Position numbers and translations under genes: made by a program. This document shows, piece by piece, positions 59,730 to 64,000 of a stretch of 64,000 bases of DNA. This DNA comes from Streptomyces sp. NBC_01754 (GTDB lineage: Bacteria > Actinomycetota > Actinomycetes > Streptomycetales > Streptomycetaceae). The notes under the pieces are model-generated. The model made no database searches, was not told where the DNA came from, and saw only the letters and a program-made list of their open reading frames with translations. Every line of letters starts with the position of its first letter. The first letter of the stretch is position 1. Where the stretch lies: the NCBI RefSeq assembly GCF_035918015.1, contig NZ_CP109132.1, forward strand, positions 4,774,001 to 4,838,000, in the 5' to 3' direction.

Positions 59730-60037
59730 GGGGTAACGGGGGGAACGGGCCGGCGCTTCGGGGGAGGCGGCGGTACGGGGGCGGTACAAGGCGGGGGCGG
59801 ACGGGCCGGGGGGTCCCGTCCGGCCCCGCCTCGCCGTGCGGGGCGCGGCCGGACCTCGCGTCCGGCACCGCGGCACCGGCGGTTTCGCGTGCGGTGTCCA
59901 CATCTCTCCCCTTCCCTCCCCGGCACCTCTTCCACCACGTCGTAGGTTCGTACGACTTACGGGTCTCCTTGTCGCCGTGCGGGCTGAGGCCCTTGCTAGC
60001 CTGAGAAGACCACGTCAAGCAGACGTCCGGGGGACTC
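59730..60037. other. Intergenic region after sigQ
   Basis: 308 bases, G/C-rich at first. Contains the inverted repeat GTCGTA-GGTTCG-TACGAC (59939-59956) and a TAGCCT hexamer (59997-60002) that could be the -10 of the next gene. No gene seen. Confidence 0.45.
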
Positions 60038-60526
60038 ATGAGCGAGCAAGTGACCAGCCAGGCGAACGATCCGGTGACGGGGGCCGCAGGGGGCGGTGTG
60101 CCGACCATGCAGCTGGATCAGATTCCGGCCGACCCGTCTTCACCCCCCGTCTACGGCCCCTTCGTGCCCGGCACCGGCCCCCTCGCGCCCGGCACCGCCG
60201 ATCTGGTCTCCACCCCGGAGGAGAAGCGCGCCGCGGCCAACGCCATCCAGGGACGCATCCAGCCCGGTACCAAGAGGGCGGGGGAGTGGGCGAAGGACGA
60301 GACCTCGGCCGCCGTCAAGGCGCTCGCCGCCAAGGACGGCGACGGATGGATCACTTCACGTGCCCTGAAGAAGGCACACGCCACCTGGGGCGATCAGGTG
60401 CAGAACCTGATGAACCGCCTCGAAGGGGAGAAGGTCGCGCTGAGCGGAGCCCAAACGGTCCTTCGGGGCACGGACCTGTCGACCGGGGGACAGATCCGCC
60501 AGTGCTCCCCGTTTGACGGCTACTGA
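60038..60526 (+). CDS. Hypothetical WXG100-like/type VII-associated protein
   Basis: 162 residues. The first ~65 are disordered (Pro/Gly/Ser-rich, PVYGPFVPGTGPLAPGTADL). The rest is helical: EEKRAAANAIQGRIQ, and AHATWGDQVQNLMNRLEGEK with a Trp-containing helix like ESX/WXG100 proteins, ending LRGTDLSTGGQIRQ. The length is above the usual 100. It lies 186 bases upstream of a large putative secreted substrate. A role with that protein is likely but not shown. Confidence 0.7.
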   Translation: MSEQVTSQANDPVTGAAGGGVPTMQLDQIPADPSSPPVYGPFVPGTGPLAPGTADLVSTPEEKRAAANAIQGRIQPGTKRAGEWAKDETSAAVKALAAKDGDGWITSRALKKAHATWGDQVQNLMNRLEGEKVALSGAQTVLRGTDLSTGGQIRQCSPFDGY

Positions 60527-60712
60527 CGGCCGCGGCCGGACCGCACGAGTCGGCTCGGCGCGTGTACGCCCCGCTCGGCTCCGGTGAGGCCGGCCTCACG
60601 GCGAAGGCCGGTGGGGGACGCGCGTTCACCGATGGTGGCGGCTGTTCCCGTCGGTGGAGGCCGCCTCCATCCACGTATCACCAGCAGGCATCCGGACAAC
60701 GGGGGGAAGGGC

Positions 60713-62917
60713 ATGCCCACCTACCACGACATGGCAGGCGAGCTCCACACGTGCCAGGAGTGGTACGACCGGGAAGTGCACAGCATCACGATGGGGCAGA
60801 CGTGGCTCGGCCAGAGCTCGACCGCCGCCAACGCGATGTTCGGTGTCACGCTCAACGAGTACAAGGCGGCCCAGGCCGAGGCGAAGGCGATGGCCTCGCT
60901 GCTGAGGGACGCGCACTCCCAGTTCGCCGAACTGAAGGGCAAGCTGAAGACGGCGAAGGACGGTGCCGTGGGGGACGGGATGCTGGTCTCGGACACCGGC
61001 AGGGTCACTTATGACACGGCGAGTCTGAGCCGGAGCACACGGACCGCCTATCACCACGATCCGGACTTCCAGCAGTCGGTGAGGGAGGCGGTCAGCTCCT
61101 GGCAGCAGGAGATCGACCGCCTGGTCGCGGCGGTGACCGACGCGGACGGCGGTGTGGAGGTCGCGCTGAAGGGCGTCGTGAAGGACAGCGACGCTCTGGA
61201 CGGCACGATGAACGGATTCAACGCCAAGCCTCTCGACGACATCGAGGAGTACGAGGTCCGCAACACCGAGGAGATCGCGGAGCGCATCCTCAGCGGCAAG
61301 GCCACCGACGCCGAGATCGCGGAGTTCGATCGGTCGATGCGGGACAACGGCGATGACAAGGAATTCGCCCAGTCCTTCCTCGGCAAGCTGGGCCCCGAAG
61401 GCCTCGTCAGGCTGAGCGATGTCATGTCCGACCGCGAACAGGCCGGGGGCGCTTCGGGCGCCCAGTACACGAATCTGCTGGGCGGCCTGGCCAACACGGT
61501 CGCGACGGCCACCCAGGTTCCTGGCTCGATGGCGGACGCGGCACCGGGCTCACCGAAGTACGAGAAATGGCTGAACAGCGCCGACGGCGCGTTCTACCGG
61601 GAGTTCACCACGGGACTCAAGGAGGCCGGGGCCAAGAACTACGACTCGAACAGCAACCCGCTGTACGGCTACCGCCCGTTCGTCGAGATGATGACGCACG
61701 CCGACGTGCCGTTCGACGACCAGTTCCTCAACCAGCTCGGCGACGACATGATCGCCGCCGAGAAGAAGAACTCCGCCATGTTCATGCAGTGGGGCGGCAA
61801 TCACACCGAGGGCCGGGCGGACGCGCTCGACAGCCTTCTCGAGGTGATGAGCAGGAACCCCGACGCGGCCACCGCCTTCTTCGACCCGGACATGGACAAC
61901 GGCCAGTCGCACCTGGACTACCTGGTGGGCAAGGGGGACGGGGCGAGGGAATGGCCGCAGACGGCCGTTCCGGCCGGTCCCATGGTGGTGACGGAGGACG
62001 ACCCGCTCAGCCGCCATGGACTGGGCGCCGCGTTGGAGGCAGGGGCTACCGGCCGCGTACCGCTGGAGGAGGGGCAGGACCCCTGGCCTGAGGTAAAACA
62101 CAGCGAGGCGCAGGCTAGGGCCATGAAGGGCATACTCAGCACGCTGGCGCCGAGTACGGGCACTGACGCCCCGGTACCGGAAGCGCTGCGCGAGCCGCTG
62201 GCAAATGCGCTGGGTGAGTATGCCAGCGATACGCACCAGATTATGAGTAATGACGCCGGCTACATCAGGGGCTCCACGGCTGGATACTTCACCGATGCAG
62301 ACGGGTCGCATCTGGCGGTGAATGTGAAGGATTTGATCCAAGTGATGCGAGGCATCTCGGAGGATCCGGAGGCGTACGGCACGCTACACAAGGCGGAGTC
62401 ACGCTACATCGATCTCCAGATGGAGCACGTCCCGGAAAACGCGAGTCAGCAGCAGATGACCCAGCCGATTCGCGAGGGAGGTAATGCCCTCGGCGTCCTG
62501 AGTGGGATCAGGGAGGACGTTATCAATGACACTCGCATGGATGCCCACGCCGAGGCCGAATGGAAGTCGAAGATGCTCTACCACGTCGTGGGAGGCGCGC
62601 TGACACCCATTACCGTTGCAGAACTTCCTGTGGGTGACCTCCTTCAACGAGGCGTGGATGTATGGGCATGGGAGGTGGGCAACGCCTTGAAGGAAGAAGC
62701 CGACGCGACTGCCAACTCGGGCGTTGCAGACCAGTTTCTCGAAACAGAGCAGCAAATGTCCCTCATGGTTGAGAGCTGGGTCAACGGACGGTCTGACATC
62801 GACACCTCGACCGCAGCTGGGAAGGCTGAGCTATCCAGCCTCACACAGGACGTGCATGAGGCGCACGTAAGCGGCGCGACCATAGCTAATAAATATCTGT
62901 CGGACACGACGAACTGA
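60713..62917 (+). CDS. Large type VII-associated/polymorphic-type protein
   Basis: 734 residues from ATG 60713 (GGGGGGAAGG upstream). The N-terminal ~100 residues are helical with Trp residues like WXG-fold proteins (HTCQEWYDREVHSITMGQTW), followed by a long helical region (VREAVSSWQQEIDRLVAA; YRPFVEMMTHADVPFDDQF; SRNPDAATAFFDPDM) as in DUF6571-like Streptomyces proteins. There is no signal peptide. From about 62080 to the stop the DNA is visibly poorer in G+C, with A/T third positions, and encodes the last ~280 residues. That suggests a swapped C-terminal part, as in polymorphic toxins, though no toxin motif is recognised. Confidence 0.75.
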   Translation: MPTYHDMAGELHTCQEWYDREVHSITMGQTWLGQSSTAANAMFGVTLNEYKAAQAEAKAMASLLRDAHSQFAELKGKLKTAKDGAVGDGMLVSDTGRVTYDTASLSRSTRTAYHHDPDFQQSVREAVSSWQQEIDRLVAAVTDADGGVEVALKGVVKDSDALDGTMNGFNAKPLDDIEEYEVRNTEEIAERILSGKATDAEIAEFDRSMRDNGDDKEFAQSFLGKLGPEGLVRLSDVMSDREQAGGASGAQYTNLLGGLANTVATATQVPGSMADAAPGSPKYEKWLNSADGAFYREFTTGLKEAGAKNYDSNSNPLYGYRPFVEMMTHADVPFDDQFLNQLGDDMIAAEKKNSAMFMQWGGNHTEGRADALDSLLEVMSRNPDAATAFFDPDMDNGQSHLDYLVGKGDGAREWPQTAVPAGPMVVTEDDPLSRHGLGAALEAGATGRVPLEEGQDPWPEVKHSEAQARAMKGILSTLAPSTGTDAPVPEALREPLANALGEYASDTHQIMSNDAGYIRGSTAGYFTDADGSHLAVNVKDLIQVMRGISEDPEAYGTLHKAESRYIDLQMEHVPENASQQQMTQPIREGGNALGVLSGIREDVINDTRMDAHAEAEWKSKMLYHVVGGALTPITVAELPVGDLLQRGVDVWAWEVGNALKEEADATANSGVADQFLETEQQMSLMVESWVNGRSDIDTSTAAGKAELSSLTQDVHEAHVSGATIANKYLSDTTN

Positions 62918-62923
62918 GTTCCC

Positions 62924-63964
62924 ATGTCCAATTGTTCTCCTTCTCCGGTGGCCGAGGGCCCTACGAACCCCGTGCCTGAGCGCCGTGGACGTTCGAGGTC
63001 CCGATTCCTCGTCCTGTCCCTGGTGTTCGTCTGTCTTCTCGGCGTCGGTGTCGCGTGGTTCGTCCGGGACTTCTCCCGGCCACCGTCCTGTGAGGGGATG
63101 CGGCACGACGAGCGAGTGGAGAAGGCGCTGGGTGATCGTTACGACAAGGGGATGACCTGTGCCGACCTGGGAGCGGCGGTGAAGGCGGTCACGCTGGGGA
63201 AGCAGCCGGGGGAGCACTCCTTGCGGCAGGCGCAGGCGATGAAGGACGTGGTCCTCGCAGTCGCTGACGGCCTCGACGAGGACGGTGGAGGGCTTGACCA
63301 GAATCTTCGGCTGCCGTTGGCGGAGGTCCTCGCGGACTATCGAGTGGACCTGCGGGAGAACATGGGGCTGACGCCCGTGGACTACGTCAGGAACGGGATC
63401 GCGTCGAAGCCCGCGTGGGAGGACGAGACCGGTGTCCACGTATCGGTGAACTGGAGGACTGCCCTACTGCCTGTCGTCCGGGCGGTGTCCGAGGACCCCG
63501 ATGCCTACGCGGTGGTCCGCGAGGCGGTGACGCGGCAGGCGGCCGAGGCCCTCGCGGCGATGAAGCCGGACGGCACCGGGAACACGCTGAGCGCTCCCGC
63601 CGCGCACAGTGCGTGGGCGCTGGGCAACCTCGACGGGGTGGCCGCCGACGTGGTCAGCTCTCTGAGGAGTGATCGCGGGCGCGAGTGGCAGGCGGCAGTC
63701 CTTGCCGACTTGTCGCGGACCGGCGAAGGAGAGAAGACCGCTGTTCCCGCTTTCGCCGAGGACGCGGCCGACTACCTCGTCGCCCGGTGGCGCGGGGACG
63801 TGGCCGCCGAAGGCGCCGAGGCTCTGGAGCGCCAGGCCGCGTCGATGTTCGGTGAGTGGTGCGACGCGGTGGGAGTCACCGGCACCGACCGGGAGGAGGC
63901 GGCCGAACAGATCGAACGCGGGCAGAGGGCGGCCGGCCGTGGAGCGTTGACGGACCTGGACTGA
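62924..63964 (+). CDS. Single-pass membrane protein, partner of the large protein
   Basis: 346 residues. Short basic cytoplasmic start (RRGRSRSR), one transmembrane helix (FLVLSLVFVCLLGVGVAWFV, about residues 27-46), then a large outer domain with two Cys (PSCEGM, MTCADL) that could pair and mostly helical sequence (FAEDAADYLVARWRGDVAAE). It begins seven bases after the large protein gene, so they form an operon. Its DNA returns to normal high G+C. It could be an immunity- or receptor-like partner; no family recognised. Confidence 0.72.
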   Translation: MSNCSPSPVAEGPTNPVPERRGRSRSRFLVLSLVFVCLLGVGVAWFVRDFSRPPSCEGMRHDERVEKALGDRYDKGMTCADLGAAVKAVTLGKQPGEHSLRQAQAMKDVVLAVADGLDEDGGGLDQNLRLPLAEVLADYRVDLRENMGLTPVDYVRNGIASKPAWEDETGVHVSVNWRTALLPVVRAVSEDPDAYAVVREAVTRQAAEALAAMKPDGTGNTLSAPAAHSAWALGNLDGVAADVVSSLRSDRGREWQAAVLADLSRTGEGEKTAVPAFAEDAADYLVARWRGDVAAEGAEALERQAASMFGEWCDAVGVTGTDREEAAEQIERGQRAAGRGALTDLD

Positions 63965-64000
63965 GCGGGTCGGGCCCGGCACAGGGGTGGTCACCCGTAC

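Overview
The window looks like a stretch of Streptomyces chromosome: very high G+C with GC-rich third codon positions, frequent GTG starts, many 1-4 base gene overlaps (ATGA/GTGA), and a gene order running from a succinate dehydrogenase operon to afsQ1/afsQ2/sigQ that, from memory, matches the core region around SCO4848-SCO4910 of S. coelicolor. No tRNA, rRNA or CRISPR array was seen.

Positions 1-5184 are accessory and decaying. An IS630-type element (126-1254) sits directly in front of the Shine-Dalgarno of a small gene. After it come a DUF6879-type gene, an XRE/DUF5753-type regulator broken by an internal deletion, a zinc-finger-like gene frameshifted at a perfect hairpin, a 44-residue peptide with a protein-isoaspartate-methyltransferase-like enzyme, and a small membrane-protein gene facing a 5'-truncated copy of itself. 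From 5406 on the genes look like normal core: membrane-anchored metallophosphoesterase, solute-binding protein, a TetR operon, sdhCDAB (14542 down to 11123), an OHCU decarboxylase, and a GH20 hexosaminidase.

At 18602-20648 is an accessory pair: an OLD/RecF-like ATPase and a TOPRIM-like partner that is frameshifted, probably a damaged anti-phage module. Next come an ECF sigma factor with a membrane partner, an L,D-transpeptidase lipoprotein, a B12-less methylmalonyl-CoA mutase subunit, a LysE-type exporter, and a FAD monooxygenase divergent from its probable TetR repressor with two visible operators.

Positions 29197-38793 form a nonulosonic-acid (sialic acid/Kdn-like) cell-surface polymer locus. 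It has two paralogous GT2-polysialyltransferase gene pairs placed tail to tail, then an operon of DUF6716-type transferase, CMP-nonulosonate synthetase fused to a HAD phosphatase, NeuB-type synthase, and a sialyltransferase-like gene. The gene set lacks an epimerase and an acetyltransferase, which fits Kdn better than Neu5Ac.

Positions 39626-54194 hold nucleoside uptake and salvage: M20 amidohydrolase, BMP lipoprotein, ABC ATPase, two permeases, cytidine deaminase, thymidine phosphorylase, and (after unrelated genes) adenosine deaminase. Four of these transcription units carry the same 12-bp near-palindrome (CTACGCGCGTAG-like) overlapping the likely -10 box, which suggests one dedicated repressor. 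Between them lie a STAS protein, a SnoaL-tailed ECF sigma factor, an MFS exporter divergent from a LysR regulator, and an alpha/beta hydrolase lacking its nucleophile.

The right end contains a small secreted protein, PspC and VanZ-like proteins, the afsQ1-afsQ2-lipoprotein operon divergent from sigQ with an AfsQ1-type direct repeat between them, and a group of large proteins (60038-63964) resembling type VII-associated substrates, one of which has a lower-G+C, possibly swapped C-terminal part.
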